Notes: generated by a model from the sequence alone, not told the origin. A stretch of 64,000 bases of DNA from Ostrinia nubilalis (GCF_963855985.1 NC_087113.1:10947889-11011888), one strand, 5' to 3'; counted from the first letter of the stretch, positions 46,984 to 58,645 are shown. Numbers and translations: made by a program.

Positions 46984-47175
46984 CTTGAAAAAATCGAACT
47001 GCCTAAGGCGGGAATTGAACCCACGATCTTTCGCTTGCCGGGCGACTGCTGTTCCAACTGAGCTACTTATCATCCGGGTTCATCCAGTGTCTAAGTAGCT
47101 CAGTTGGAAGAGCAGTCGCCCGGCAAGCGGAAGGTCGTGGGTTCAATTCCCGCCTTAGGCAGTTAGATTTTTTCA
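46984..47175. repeat. Head-to-head tRNA-like palindrome
   Basis: Two tRNA-like sequences face away from an 18-bp spacer (47071-47088). The outer flanks are also complementary (TTGAAAAAATCGAACTGCC against its inverse). The plus-strand unit folds as a full cloverleaf; the minus-strand unit (47001 to about 47072) has a decayed acceptor stem. Related fragments lie at 18190 and 22943. Confidence 0.7.
47089..47161 (+). tRNA. tRNA-like cloverleaf, probably pseudogene (anticodon position GGC)
   Basis: 73 nt in canonical spacing: acceptor GTCTAAG/CTTAGGC (one G-T pair), D arm GCTC/GAGC, anticodon stem with one mismatch, five-base variable loop, T arm GTGGG/CCCGC with loop TTCAATT, discriminator A. 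Loop position 33 is C, not the near-universal T, and the anticodon would be GGC, so it is more likely a tRNA-derived repeat than a working gene. Confidence 0.35.
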
Positions 47176-47485
47176 AATTAGATTGAGATGCGACTCTTAA
47201 CGCTAATAAAATTAAATAACTAAGTTTCACTGTGTATTAAATTTTAAAAAAATCTTTACTATCGGGTGCAAAGTTTTACAACTTCAACGACAACGTTTGT
47301 CAACTGTGAGAAATAGAAAAGGTATTTTTAACGCATAATACAGTACATATTAATTGCTAAAAGGAAGCAATGCATAACAAAGGACCCATACAATTTGTAT
47401 TCGGCCTGATCATCACTTACCATCAAGTGAGATACAGGCCAAGTTTCCTCGGTGTGGTTAAATTTTTTTTTAAAATTATAAGAGA

Positions 47486-47712
47486 CTAGCTTTCCGCCCG
47501 CGGCTTCGCCCGCGTGGAATTTTGTCTGTCATAGAAAAACTTTATCGCGCACGTCCCTGTTTCAAAAACCGGGACTCAAACTATCTCTATGCTAAATTTC
47601 ATCAAAATCGGTTCAGTGGCTTAGGTTTGAAAGCAAGACATACAGACGGACAGACAGACAGACAGAGTTACTTTCGCATTTATAATATTAAGCATAAAAT
47701 TATAGAAGTATA
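47486..47712 (+). repeat. Dispersed-core repeat, nearly complete
   Basis: Starts ACTAGCTTTCCGCCCGCGG, CTTCGCCCGCGTGGAATTTT, passes through CATCAAAATCGGTTCAGTGG and a CAGACAGACAGAC run, ends TTTCGCATTTATAATATTA. A close copy is at 57873-58100. Confidence 0.75.
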
Positions 47713-47969
47713 GATAGGTTTACTATAGTTGCTTAATGAATACTAATGAAAGCTCACTGCGCTCAACATACACAGACATGAGCACATAAGTTGGACACTG
47801 CACCTTATGTCATTGTGTTAAGTGCGATTTTGCCACAAAAATGTACAGTCTGACGTGCTGTATGGTATGTAGAAACCGCCGAGAGACCTGTGAGTGCCCT
47901 TTAATTAAATAGATCGTCGCAATTATCGTCTGTCTGCTTTGATAGCCTCTAGTACAGTCAGCCTCAGTA

Positions 47970-48487
47970 GTCCAATTCAAATTCAAATAGTTTATTCAGT
48001 ACAGTACTTATGCCCTTTCCATGGCACTTATACATGTCCCAAATATAGCTTGCCCTACCACCACTTCGGGACAACATGGGCTGGTGCTGAGAAGAAGTGG
48101 CGGAAGAAACTCAGTCACCTTTGTCAGCCTCTTTTTCAATCCAATACAGTATTTTTTTTGTATTTTTTTTATCCACAACGAGGAAGCTCTTGGCCTGTAT
48201 CTCACCTGATCGTAAGCGATGATCAGGCCGAAGGTGGAAGCGAGCTTCACCCGGAATCCTCAACCACGGAGGAACTGGCTATCTTACCTGTAACTGCCGG
48301 AACACAACAATGCTGTTAACATTGTTGTTATGGCGACAGACTTAGGTAAGATGGTGGTAGCTAGCCAGGCGGACTTAGAACAAGCCCTACCACCAACCAA
48401 ACCGAACAGAAAAATCTGCCCCCACTGAGAATCGAACCCGGGACCTCTGCGTCTGCAGCAGGTGGTCTTACCACAAGACCACAGAGG
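47970..48487 (-). mobile_element. tRNA-headed SINE-like composite
   Basis: Minus strand: tRNA-like head (48487 to about 48416, A-box TGGTCTTGTGG, B-box GGTTCGATTCT), a body with CAGTTACAGGTAAGATAGCC, then a LINE-like end around CTTCTTCTCAGCACCAGCCC and a final tract AAACTATTTGAATTTGAATT. Common in moth genomes; family name not assigned. Confidence 0.6.
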
Positions 48488-48577
48488 CGGTCAAATAGCA
48501 AATAGCTTACATGACACGCAATAAGCGAGCTAGTGCTACAGAATTTATGGTTACATTTTGGAATTTAATAAGATTAC

Positions 48578-48725
48578 TCTCTCACTAGGTGGACCGACGA
48601 TCTGGTGATGGTCGCGGATAGTACCTGGATGCGGGCAGCGCAGGACCGGTCGTTGTGGAAAGCCTTGGGGAGACTTTGTCCAGCAGTGGACGTCATTTGG
48701 CTGAAACGAACGAATGTACGAAGAC
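48578..48725 (+). mobile_element. RTE LINE 3' end
   Basis: TAGGTGGACCGACGATCTGG through GGACGTCATTTGGCTGAAAC and a CGAACGAATG tail. Confidence 0.72.
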
Positions 48726-48743
48726 TACGGTATTATTATCCTA

Positions 48744-50605
48744 CTATACAGGTTGGAATTTTGTAATGCCACCTAAAGGGAAAGTACTCTTAATACTGTA
48801 GATAGAAAAATTTACAGAAAGAAAACATTCCTTTATTTTTGAAAAGAAAGAGAACTGCATTCAAAGATTTTCGAAAATTCACTACCATACCACACAATTT
48901 TCTGTAGGTACCACATAATAATTTAAGATTTCATAGTTTTCCTTTCATTTAATTTATCAAGTTTGTTAGTAGTCCAGTCAATAAAGCATTATAGATGGAA
49001 AACTGTAGAACACAATTTCTGACTTCAGGACTTTATTTAGACTAGTTAGGAGGTGAACATAGCAAAAGTCCCCGTCCTTAGCCCTTGAGCCGGCGGGGAG
49101 AGGGGGGTTTAAAGGTGCCACTTTTCGGTTTTTCGCTTAATCCTCGGAAACTATGCGTCCTAGTGACATGACTACTATGAACCAAAAAAAGCATATTCAA
49201 TTTGCTACAGGTGAGATAGTCAACTTTTTTGATAAATTGTATAGTTTTCGCGGCATCTGCTCTAGAAGGTCTGTAAAATTGGAAATTTTATTTTTGTCTT
49301 ACATGTTCCCATCAGGAGAAAATCGACTAAATCAACATTGAGCAATCATTCTAAACATGCGGGAGCATGTTAAGCCTAGTTCCAGGGAGGGGACTGCACC
49401 GTGCGTATATTTAGACGAACCACTTTGAGCCACTATTGATTCCTCATCACTCAAAAACTACTGTGCATTAACACTTCAAATTTGGCTCATGTGTTGAGAC
49501 TTGCAAGATAAACATCTGCTTCAAATTTCATAAATATGCCTCAAACGGTTCTCTAGGTATTGACGTCCAAAAATCTACATGTCTGACCTATATACCAAAT
49601 TCTAACCACTTCCAGATGACCTCGAAGTTTCAAATTTGGCATCCAGAAAGGTAGTTATTTAAATACAAAGGAACAAATAAAAAACCAGTAAATTTTAACA
49701 TTTCACAGGTGATAGATAGATTTTAGTGTTCTAAATGTCGATTTTTGAACGTCAATATCTAAATAACCGTTTGAGGTATATTTATGAAATTTAAAGCTGA
49801 TGTATATCTTGCAAGTCTCAATACATGAGCCAAATTTGAAGAGTTAATGCACAGTAGTTTTTGAATGATGAGGAGTCAAAAGTGCCTCCAATTGGTTCGT
49901 ATAAATATACGCACGGTGCAGTCCCCTCCCTGGAACTAGGCTTAACATGCTCCCGCATGTCTATAGTGTTTGCTCAATGTTGATTTAGTCGATTTTCTCC
50001 TTATAGGAACATGTAAGACAGAAATTAAATTTCCAATTTTACAGACCTTCTAGACCAGATGCCGTAAAAACTATACAAGATATATAAAAACTTGACGGTC
50101 TCGCCTGTAGCAAATTGAATAAGCTTTTTTTGGTACATAGTAGTCATGTCACTAGGACGCATAGTTTCCGAGGATTAAGCGAAAAACCGAAAAGTGGTAC
50201 CTTTAAACCCCCCTCTCCCTGCCGGCTCAAGGGCTAAGGGCGGGGACTTTTGCTATGTTCACCACCTAACTAGGCTAAATAAAGTCCCGAGGTCAGAAAT
50301 TGTGTTCCACGGATTTCTCTCTACACCGTCGTTAAGGCATTCATTGACTGGACTATAGAGAGATTTCATCCTTATACTTAACCCTAACGATCGATGTAAT
50401 AAAAATACAGGGTGTAATTTTTAGCAGATTATAGTTGGTTCGATTCCCGGGTGTGGCAAGCAAATTATTGGAAATCTTTGATTGCAGTTCTATTTCTTTT
50501 CAAAAATAAAGGAATGTTTTCTTTGAGAAAAAAATTTCTGTCTACAATATTAAGAGTACTTTCCCTCCAGGTGGCATTACAAAATTACACCCTGTATAAT
50601 ATTAT
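48744..50605. mobile_element. Outer TIR element split by an inner foldback
   Basis: The outer arms 48744-48870 and 50480-50605 are inverted copies (ACAGG, TTTTGTAATGCCACC, AGTACTCTTAATA, CATTCCTTTATTTTTGAAAA). The inner foldback (48972-50353) sits between them, so the outer element was there first. Confidence 0.75.
48972..50353. repeat. 1.38-kb foldback element with ~630-bp arms
   Basis: Termini GTCCAGTCAAT and ATTGACTGGAC flanked by TA on both sides. The arms run to about 49590 and from about 49720, nearly perfect. A short unpaired centre. No transposase. TA target duplication suggests Tc1/mariner-type mobilisation. Confidence 0.8.
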
Positions 50606-50791
50606 AAATGCGAAAATTTGTGTCGATGTCTGGATGTTTGTTACTCTTTCACGCAAAAACTACTGATCGGATTTTGTTAAAACTTTACAGTATTATTGTT
50701 TATAACCCAGAATAACATATAGGCTATAATTTATGACGATCTGTGACAAACGAAATTTCACGCGGGTGGAGCCGCGGGCAAAAGCTAGTTA
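50606..50791 (-). repeat. Dispersed-core repeat
   Basis: Ends CGGGTGGAGCCGCGGGCAAA, AGCTAG on the plus strand; begins TATTATAAATGCGAAAATTTG. Abuts the outer TIR element. Confidence 0.7.
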
Positions 50792-51085
50792 TTATTATAT
50801 TTTATCAACACACCTTCTCGTAAAGTCGCATTTATTGCCACAGTTTTAGGTTCGTTATGCCGATAATTTATTGTCAAATGAACATTGCCTCAAACAAAAT
50901 AACATTTTGCACGAAGCTCACCATTTAACTTGTGATTAAGCTCTTAAGTTTAAGTAGGTACTTAATAACTTGATAAGTCAAACTCTGTTTACGGTTTTGT
51001 TAAAGGTTGGTAAAGTTTACAGGTCATTTGTTTATAAACGATATCAGAGTGAACTTAACAATGAAACATCTTAATAAAAGATCTT

Positions 51086-51205
51086 CATCATCATCATTCT
51101 CAGTCATATGACGTCCACTGCTGAACATAAGCCTCCCCCAATGCTTTCCATGTTGCCCGTTTGGTAGCGGCTTGCGTCCAGCGCCTTCCTGCTACCTTTA
51201 TGTCA
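51086..51205 (-). mobile_element. RTE LINE 3' end
   Basis: CATCATCATTCTCAGTCATATG through GCGCCTTCCTGCTACCTTTATG on the plus strand. Confidence 0.72.
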
Positions 51206-51748
51206 AGATATGATGTAAAAGATCTTATGGAGTTTTAATAAATGTGATTTTTGCTACAAAACTGAAATGACTGATTATGTAATTGGTCACTATTATCAAA
51301 ACAATTTTTCAGTACAATAATCATAGTTATTTATTAAGCATTCACCCCAAATATTCGCAATACAAAACCGCATATTCCGTCAATAACCGGTATCCATTTT
51401 ATGGGGTTATCGCACAAAGGGGTTTAATGAACCCCCGACAATAGATAAGGCAATTACAGAGCGGACAATGCAGCCTCCAGCTGTATATCAACACGGACTA
51501 TAGCTGTTCGAATGCAAAAAGCTGTAAGTCAAAAATATATCGTTTTTAAAAAGAGAGGCCTTTTAAAATTCATTTTAATAAACTGTATTCTACTATAATG
51601 TTATGCGACATTTCTAGCAAAAGTTTCCATTAAAAAAAATAAAACTAACATGTTTGTTTATACGCGAGGTGGATGGGTACTTGAGTTTTAATTTTATAAA
51701 CTTACTTACAATCTCGATTTGATTTGATTCTTATTATTTGCAAACACT
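51206..51748. other. Non-coding stretch
   Basis: No gene or repeat recognised. Confidence 0.4.
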
Positions 51749-51752
51749 TTAA

Positions 51753-53024
51753 CCCATTAACGCCCTCTGTACACACGTGTGTACACTTCTTTAAACTTTA
51801 TTTCTGAACGCAACTTTTAATGTTAAGTCAAATTACTTGATAAAACCTAATCTAGATGTCGATACAAGGTAAGAAATATAAAAAAGTTGGAGGGTGGTGT
51901 AAAAATAAATGTCTAATTAACATTTTTTTCCGACCTTTTCTCAAAGTGACTGGCGCCGGTTGTAAAATAATACTAATATAATATATTTTAGCTATAATTT
52001 GATTCAATTCTACGTTTCAAGGTAAGTTTACATTGTAAATTATTGTTATAAGCTAAAAAAATAATAAATATATACATATAACATACCAAAAATTGTTCAA
52101 GAATGTTGGTGTACACGCTTGTGTACAGTGGGTGAATGTGTACTAAGAAAAACATTTTTTTCAAGACCTGGTTGATAATTGAAGATGTCACATAGATAAC
52201 GTTTATCATCTCAAAACGAGTTTCAAGACTAGAGGAAGCCATCGAATCCATTATGGCAGCTGAAGATGACGATACAGAGCTCAAATTGATCATCTTACCA
52301 CCTAATCCTGCTGTTGTTAGTGATGAAGAAGAAGGTGCATTATGATGATTTGACTTCCTCGGTACTTTGAGATATACCAGGTACTATCGAGCTATTACGC
52401 CACCAACCTTCAGATGAAGAGCCGGAGTGGGTCAGTAGCGATGAAAAAACTCTTTCAAGCCTTGGTCCGGCTCAAAAACGTGCTCGTAACGAAGTTGCTG
52501 AAAATCCTACGTGGAGAAAAATATCACCCATTTTTTCGACTGCTCATGAAATCACCCAAACTAGTGGATATGGCGGTCTCAAATGCATGGCGCTTATATG
52601 TACTTACCGTGTAAACCAAAAACACAACGTACTTGGATCAATTGGCTTTTAGGCGATCTATTGCCAGATCGTATTTACCCAATAATAAAACGAAGACGCG
52701 GCCATCATCGTCAACATCATATTTACAGTCAAGCAATGGAGGGCAAAACCGTATTGTAAACCCACTTAGGTGTGTTATTTGCCATAGTAGGGGCATTGGC
52801 GTTGCTCGAAATGCATGAAAATGCTTTGCGTAGAGCGACCTTGCTTCGGGAAATTTCTCACCTGATCCGCCCATTGTACACGCCTGTGTACAGGGATTTT
52901 TTTCAAGGTTTTTAATTTTTTTTAAATATTTTTTTGCGTTTATAGATTACTTGTAATCCATTCAGTAGCAATAATAAAAAATATTATGAAAATATATCGT
53001 GGTTTCACTATGGGCGTTAATGGG
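51753..53024 (+). mobile_element. piggyBac-like element remnant, TTAA-flanked
   Basis: Ends CCCATTAACGCCC and GGGCGTTAATGGG, each flanked by TTAA (51749-51752, 53025-53028): the exact piggyBac signature. The subterminal regions repeat TGTACAC palindromes (ACACGTGTGTACA, CCTGTGTACAGGG). The 1.27-kb interior keeps only the two ends of a transposase (next entry). Confidence 0.85.
52209..52862 (+). pseudogene. Broken piggyBac transposase, catalytic core lost
   Basis: The N-terminal part reads SRLEEAIESIMAAEDDD, LPPNPAVVSDEEEG, then after stops DIPGTIELL and WRKISPIFSTAH, as in piggyBac-derived proteins. The C-terminal Cys-rich finger survives in two frames: CVICHSRGIG, then KMLCVERPCFGKFLT. The DDD catalytic domain expected between them is missing. 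Several stops and at least one frameshift. Confidence 0.65.
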
Positions 53025-53351
53025 TTAATAAAGGTAAAGAATAACGATTATGAGTAACTAAAGAAAAGTCATTATTAATCTCGATTGTAAATTTTTTAGA
53101 TGTCACCATTTTGCATTGAAGCTGCTAGCTGTACAATAGCTCACTGTACAACAGTCGCATAGCGGTGTCTGCGCCCTCTATTGGCCGACTTAAATTACTG
53201 GACAGTGTGAATTCGGGACTGATTTTGGGGTAGTACCTACGTGTCACTTAAATATCTTCCTCTACTATTCTAGTTTCAGTCGAGGTGCGCTTATAGAGGG
53301 ACTTATTCAATTGTGATGTAAATGAAGCTAAATAATGTATTTAGTAGATTT

Positions 53352-53468
53352 ATGCCCGTTTTCATCATCAATCCCTAAATTTTAAGTGACCCCTATGGTG
53401 ACACATAACAAGAATTTTGTTTTCACAGGGGTCACTTAAAAATTAGGGATTTATGGTGAAAACGGGCT
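53352..53468. repeat. MITE with GCCCGTTTTCA ends
   Basis: Palindrome: GCCCGTTTTCATCATCAATC...GGTGAAAACGGGC with inner TAAGTGACCCCTATGGTGA. Second copy at 58523-58645. Confidence 0.75.
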
Positions 53469-53543
53469 TAGGTGTATCGGATTTAAAAATGACACCACTG
53501 AAAAAATTTTTGGTTGCTGCTTAAACAAAAAAGTTACTGGTGA

Positions 53544-53669
53544 ACTAAGACTGGTTGCACCATCTTACTTTAACTTTGACAAACGTCAAAAATCTGTAAA
53601 ACTCCATACCAAAAACACCGGTTATCGTTAAAGTTGCCGTTAAAGTTAGGTGGTGCAACTCAGTCTAAG
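53544..53669. repeat. MITE, GGTTGCACCATC family
   Basis: CTAAGACTGGTTGCACCATC to GGTGGTGCAACTCAGTCTAAG. Same family as 13447-13564. Confidence 0.72.
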
Positions 53670-54947
53670 TGTTAACTATAACCAAACCAAGTTTAGCTCA
53701 CTACAAAATTGATTGTTTACTTTACACAACATTTTGTTTCTCATAACCAGTGTTCGGTGGTCACTTTTGTTGTGTAACCAAACATTTTTTTCAGTGAAAA
53801 CGGTATTTAGAGATAATGAATTAATCCGTATTATTATTTTAGGCATTAAACTAGGGAAAAGGTGTTTGGTAGAAAGTAACATTGTATTTACCATGTGACA
53901 AGCAAATAAATAACACATAAAGGGCCCAGGGAAAAATAAAGGATAGTTTTTTATTCCGGTTTTTGAAAGAAGCACGCGATAAAGACCTGTGACAAATAGA
54001 TACCTATGTAAGCGTGCAAAGCCGCGGGCAAGAGCTAGGGATTTATATTTTGTCTTATAACAATTCCGGAATCCATTTTTCAAGCGACCTCGATGTCCTC
54101 GGGGAAATGAAGTCACTTATCCTTCGGTATGTAGAACGAGTAACGAGTTGATTTGAAAAGTGCTGTAGGTAAAGATGCTAGCTTATCACTCTATATTTTT
54201 GGTGGAAAACATAACACAATATAAAAGCAAAATACCACACATAGATTAATGAAATGTCAGAAACTATAACATCTAACTTAATTTGGCACGTAGGTTTCTT
54301 ATAGGTTAAGAACGGATTTTACGAAACTCCACCCCTAAGGGGGAAAATGGAAGTTGGAAGTTTGTATGAAAGTCATATGTTTTCATGTGTACGAAGTCGC
54401 GGGCGGCATACGCCACAATGGTAAAGAAGCGTGAAGTGCTAGATATCATTGCCAAGGTTCTTAATCATGGCAGATTCTTCTAGATTTACCTACATGAAAG
54501 TTAAACTATCTGCCTACCTCGCATCAACATTTATATTAAAAAGCTTCGAAAATGAAGCTGAAAATAGTGACTAAGCACCTTGCGGCAGTTTTCAGTCCTA
54601 TTTTAACATTGTTGTTTTTTTGGCTGACAATAGTGACTGAGTTTCTTGCGCTGCTTCTTCTCAGCACTGACCCATTTATTGTCCTGAAGCAGTGGTAGGG
54701 TTAATACTGGGACGTGTAAAAGTGCTTTTTAAAAGCCTATTTGCAAAAATAATTGAGTTTTACGAGTTTTACAATGCTTGTTAGTTTGACGATGACGAGT
54801 GTAGCGATCTTGAATAACATAAAGTATAGTTTTGAATAGGTTAGGTTAAGATTGTAGGCAATATTGTAAATGAGGACCCAAGTCTAGTGTCAGATTCAAT
54901 TAACTTGTCTGACGATACAATTTTAATAATTATTTTCCGGATAAGTA
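53670..54947. other. Non-coding stretch with LINE tail
   Basis: Minus-strand dispersed core at 54005-54040 (AAAGCCGCGGGCAAGAGCTAG). LINE 3' sequence on the plus strand at 54560-54770 (CTTCTTCTCAGCACTGACCC, GGGACGTGTAAAAGTGCTTT). Confidence 0.5.
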
Positions 54948-56327
54948 GGGTAAACCGTATAGCTATTGCCCACTTAAAGATTTCAAACACATTGAGATGA
55001 AAAATTAAAGAAAGTATTTTAATTATCGACCATTTATGACTTTTTTCTTATAACTCAATAAACTGTTAAACAGAATAATAACAGTTTTTAGTTAAAACTT
55101 ACGTAACTTAGAAAATATTGAAATAAATTTAAAATCCTCCAAAAAGTACAGTCATTGCCCATTACTTACACTAATTGCCCACATCAAAGCACAGTAATTG
55201 CCCAGTATCTTAAAACAAAATAATCAATTTTAAAATGACAAAATAGGCTTTAAATAATAATTTAAATAAACATTAAACTTAAATTCTAGTAGTACAGTCT
55301 TCAAAATTTCAAAATAAATTTCTTTTGGCCTTATTAACATATTATCAAATATTTCTTGAGCTGATGTTGATGAGTCAGAATCGGTAGAGACAGAATCATC
55401 TACTTCAAAACATAGATGACGCAAAAATTTGAATTTTATATGTATTTATTTTTTTATCTTCTTTGATATCAGTTCAAGTGGATGCTCAGAATGTTCAATT
55501 AACTGTTGGTTATTCTTCCCTAAAGTTGTATCTATTTCCTTACAATTAACATTTTCACTAGTAGATTTAACGTAGGATTTTCATTTTTTGTATTTGCGTT
55601 TGAATTATTATCAATTTTTTCAAACCAAACCATATTTTGTACATCATGTTGGATACATCTTGTACAGCTTCGATCGCTTTTTGCAAATGTTCTATGCTAT
55701 ATTGAACTTTCGGTGTCTTTGGCATACTGAAAATGAAACATTAAAAGCCATTTCAATATTTATGCCTGTAAATTGCAAAACAAGTCTAGCAATGAGCAAC
55801 TTAAACACTGCTATTGCATGGTGGCAACACTCTAATAATAATTGCCCTGGGCAATAACTATACATTAACATATGGCAATAACTGAAATGATGGTGGGCAA
55901 TAACTAAAAATATACAGATTTACGTGCAGTGATTACCCACCGTTAAAATGACCGTTAGAAATCAAATTTTATCAGTTATTTTCATTGATAATGGAGAAAA
56001 CACTTATAATTTCATCATGACTATACACCATTAGTTGAATATTAAATAACTTGCAAAAAAAAATTTACCTCTAAGAAAGTAATTCCTTAGTAAAATTGTT
56101 AAAGTCTTTACCTGTTTGAGTAACATTTTCACCCGTCTTGACAAAATCCGCCATAACTGTTTTTTTAGTGTTTCCTATTGTAAATTTTAAATCTACTGTA
56201 CATTGATCTCGGAGCCATCTACTTAGTAAATTCAAATCTAACTAGAGTGATTCAAAGTCAGCACCTGACAATATCATTCTTAAAGCGGGCAATCACTACC
56301 AGTGGGCAATCACTCTCTGGTTTACCC
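54948..56327 (-). mobile_element. pogo/Tigger-like deletion derivative
   Basis: Ends GGGTAAACC and GGTTTACCC flanked by TA. Many subterminal copies of ATTGCCCA near both ends, probably transposase sites. Minus-strand coding remnants: ATG at 55725 opens MPKTPKVQYSIEHLQKAIEA, which looks like the psq-type helix-turn-helix that begins pogo transposases. A separate piece near 56230-56075 reads MADFVKTGENVTQTGKDF. The DDE core is absent. Confidence 0.65.
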
Positions 56328-56526
56328 TAGATGCTATTAATTGTATCTACTTCTATTAGTGTTTGCCAACTTTTCTTTTATAATAATAATTATGTACCTA
56401 CCCTGTAATACACCCCTAACTTACTATAAATATTGTAATTTGTGGTGTGTTCCAATCAAATTAAAAAGTAATGCGTAAGAATATATCTACAAGTTACAAG
56501 TAGTTTTTTTAATAACTTTCTTTCAG

Positions 56527-56681
56527 AAGCCATAGCAGACGTATCTCCAATTTCAATAAGCCGTCTGTCCATCGCGTCGCATAACTCACGGCTCCACCCG
56601 CGCGGCATCGACTCCGCCATACGTCAGGCAGTTTTTCAGGCCCTTATGATGAAAGCTATTCATCACGTGATATGTGGGTAG
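56527..56681 (+). CDS. Candidate 3'-terminal exon (unverified)
   Basis: A strong acceptor (TTTTTTAATAACTTTCTTTCAG) is followed by a GC-rich stretch open in only one frame for 51 codons to TAG (ADVSPISISRLSIASHNSRL at its start). AATAAA lies 60 bp after the stop (56741-56746), with GT-rich sequence downstream. If real it is the last exon of a gene whose other exons are far upstream or outside the window. No homologue recognised; chance is possible. Confidence 0.3.
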
Positions 56682-56746
56682 TTGAAAAACGGCAAAAACT
56701 ACCGCGTCTCCGGTTAATATGGGAAACGGTTTGGCAACAAAATAAA

Positions 56747-57049
56747 GGGATGGGTGTTGTGTGACGTGCTGGGAAAAGACGCAATTTGTGCGTATAGGTC
56801 AATAAATCATACATATCTTGACACTACAAGAATTGCTACTTACTTTTGGTAGTGTTTGCAATGGCGTACTAAGTTGTGGTCTTTTGACCAATTTTTTCTG
56901 GGACTGATATGATTTTAGGTCTTTTCCACTTAAGTAATGCTGGCACGTGTAAAAGCGCTTTTAAACCTATTTGTTGGAAAAAAAATACTTTATGACTTTT
57001 GAGAGAATGTTTTCAGCAAGACTACACCGCTTGACACTAATACTTGTAT
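56747..57049. other. Non-coding stretch
   Basis: A LINE-tail piece at 56942-56970 (GCACGTGTAAAAGCGCTTTT). Nothing else. Confidence 0.4.
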
Positions 57050-57280
57050 TCAATACTAGCTGTGCCCGCGACTTCGTACGCGTGAAAACCCGTTTTCGTA
57101 ACATTTTTCATTTTTGCTCTGCACCTATTACTCGTAGCGTGACGGTATATCCTATAGCCTTCCTCGATAAATGGGCTATCTAACACTGAAACAATTTTTC
57201 ATATCGGACCGGTTCCTGAGATTAGCGCGTTCAAGTAAACAAACAAACAAACTCTTCAGCTTTATAATATTAGTAATAAA
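57050..57280 (+). repeat. Dispersed-core repeat variant
   Basis: ACTAGCTGTGCCCGCGACTT, CGTACGCGTGAAAACCC to CTCTTCAGCTTTATAATATTA. Diverged variant of the 47486 family. Confidence 0.65.
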
Positions 57281-57872
57281 ATAAATTGAGAAGTAAATAT
57301 GGCAAATGACATTGACACATCTGTGGCATATGAACAAGTAGTGATTACATAGACTTTGTTTTTAGTTCATAGAAAATATTATGTTATGACGTGACTCCCG
57401 TTACAATTAATAAAATACACAGACAGGCAGTCTTCAATAATCCGATTATGTAGGTATACAGGTATTTCTGAATCTAGACACTGTTTAATAAAGCCAGTAC
57501 GCACACCTGATAAATCAGACCATGTCATACAAATAAAGTTATTTGCGTTAGGCGGCGTGCACACGACGCGCGCCACGTGTGCGCGTGCCCTAATATAATA
57601 CGTGAGGAAATTAACAACTTTCCGACCCACATGAAGGTTGAAATTCAACCCTAAACTGCACACAACAGGGTTGAAATTAGAAAGAGGGGAAATGTCAGGT
57701 TTAGATTATGAGGCAAGTGTCAAAGGTGGAAATTTTAAATAAGGTGAAGGCGCAGACTCGAAATAGAGGTGGAATGTCGTAGAAATGGATAAGTCTAGTT
57801 TCACATTGAAATGAGATTGTGTTTTAGGTATTACCTTGGTAGGTAATAAAATAAATATGAGACGTTATTGAG
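57281..57872. other. Non-coding stretch
   Basis: The 94-codon minus-strand frame at 57379-57663 has no signal peptide, motif or splice context. Not called. Confidence 0.4.
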
Positions 57873-58100
57873 TACTAGCTTTCCGCCCGCAGCTTCGTGG
57901 CGTGGAATTTTGTCTGTCACAGAAAAACTTTATCGCGCGCGTCCCTGTTTCAAAAACCAGGATAAAAACTATCCTATGTCCTTTCCCGGGACTCCAACTA
58001 TCTCAATGCCAAATTTCATCAAAATCGGTTCAGTGGTTTAGGCGTGAAAGCGTGACAGACAGACAGACAGAGTTACTTTCGCATTTATAATATTTGTATA
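57873..58100 (+). repeat. Dispersed-core repeat
   Basis: ACTAGCTTTCCGCCCGCAGC to GCATTTATAATATTTGTATA with CAGACAGACAGACAG. Closely related to 47486-47712. Confidence 0.75.
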
Positions 58101-58522
58101 GATAGTGCGATTCAGTCTAGGATAATTAGTGTAAGATCCCGTGAGAGTAGTAGGATTTGATAAGATAATGGACTTCAATATACTTAAGCATCTTTCATCG
58201 TAGACTACGATCGGTAAGGGCCTACTTGATCTATAAATATTTTTGGAATTAAAGTATTTTTGTACTATATTAATTTATATGTATATCACTTAGGTACTTA
58301 GATAAGTCACAATTTTATTAGAAACATCTTAGTTCCGCCGTATTGTTGTATTCACCTTACATAAATATTAATTTTAAGCAATATCCAGAATCCTCGGTAT
58401 TCAACATTTTCAGTCTGCAAATACAGCGAGATTGGATAGGTACCTACCCTAAGTTAAACAGACTGCTTCATTATCTTTTATAATACTCAGATATCAAAAG
58501 ATATTCTTATAAAGGTACAAAA

Positions 58523-58645
58523 TGCCCGTTTTCACCATCAATCCCTAATTTTTAACCGACCCCTATAAACCCTATAAACAAAATACCTGTTATTTGTTAC
58601 CATAGGGGTCACTTAAAATTAGGGATTGATGGTGAAAACGGGCAT
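58523..58645. repeat. MITE with GCCCGTTTTCA ends
   Basis: GCCCGTTTTCACCATCAATC to GATGGTGAAAACGGGC. Same family as 53352-53468. Confidence 0.78.

Noticed and set aside
48416..48487. tRNA gene on the minus strand
   Set aside because: A and B boxes are present but the acceptor stem does not pair well and it heads a SINE-like unit.
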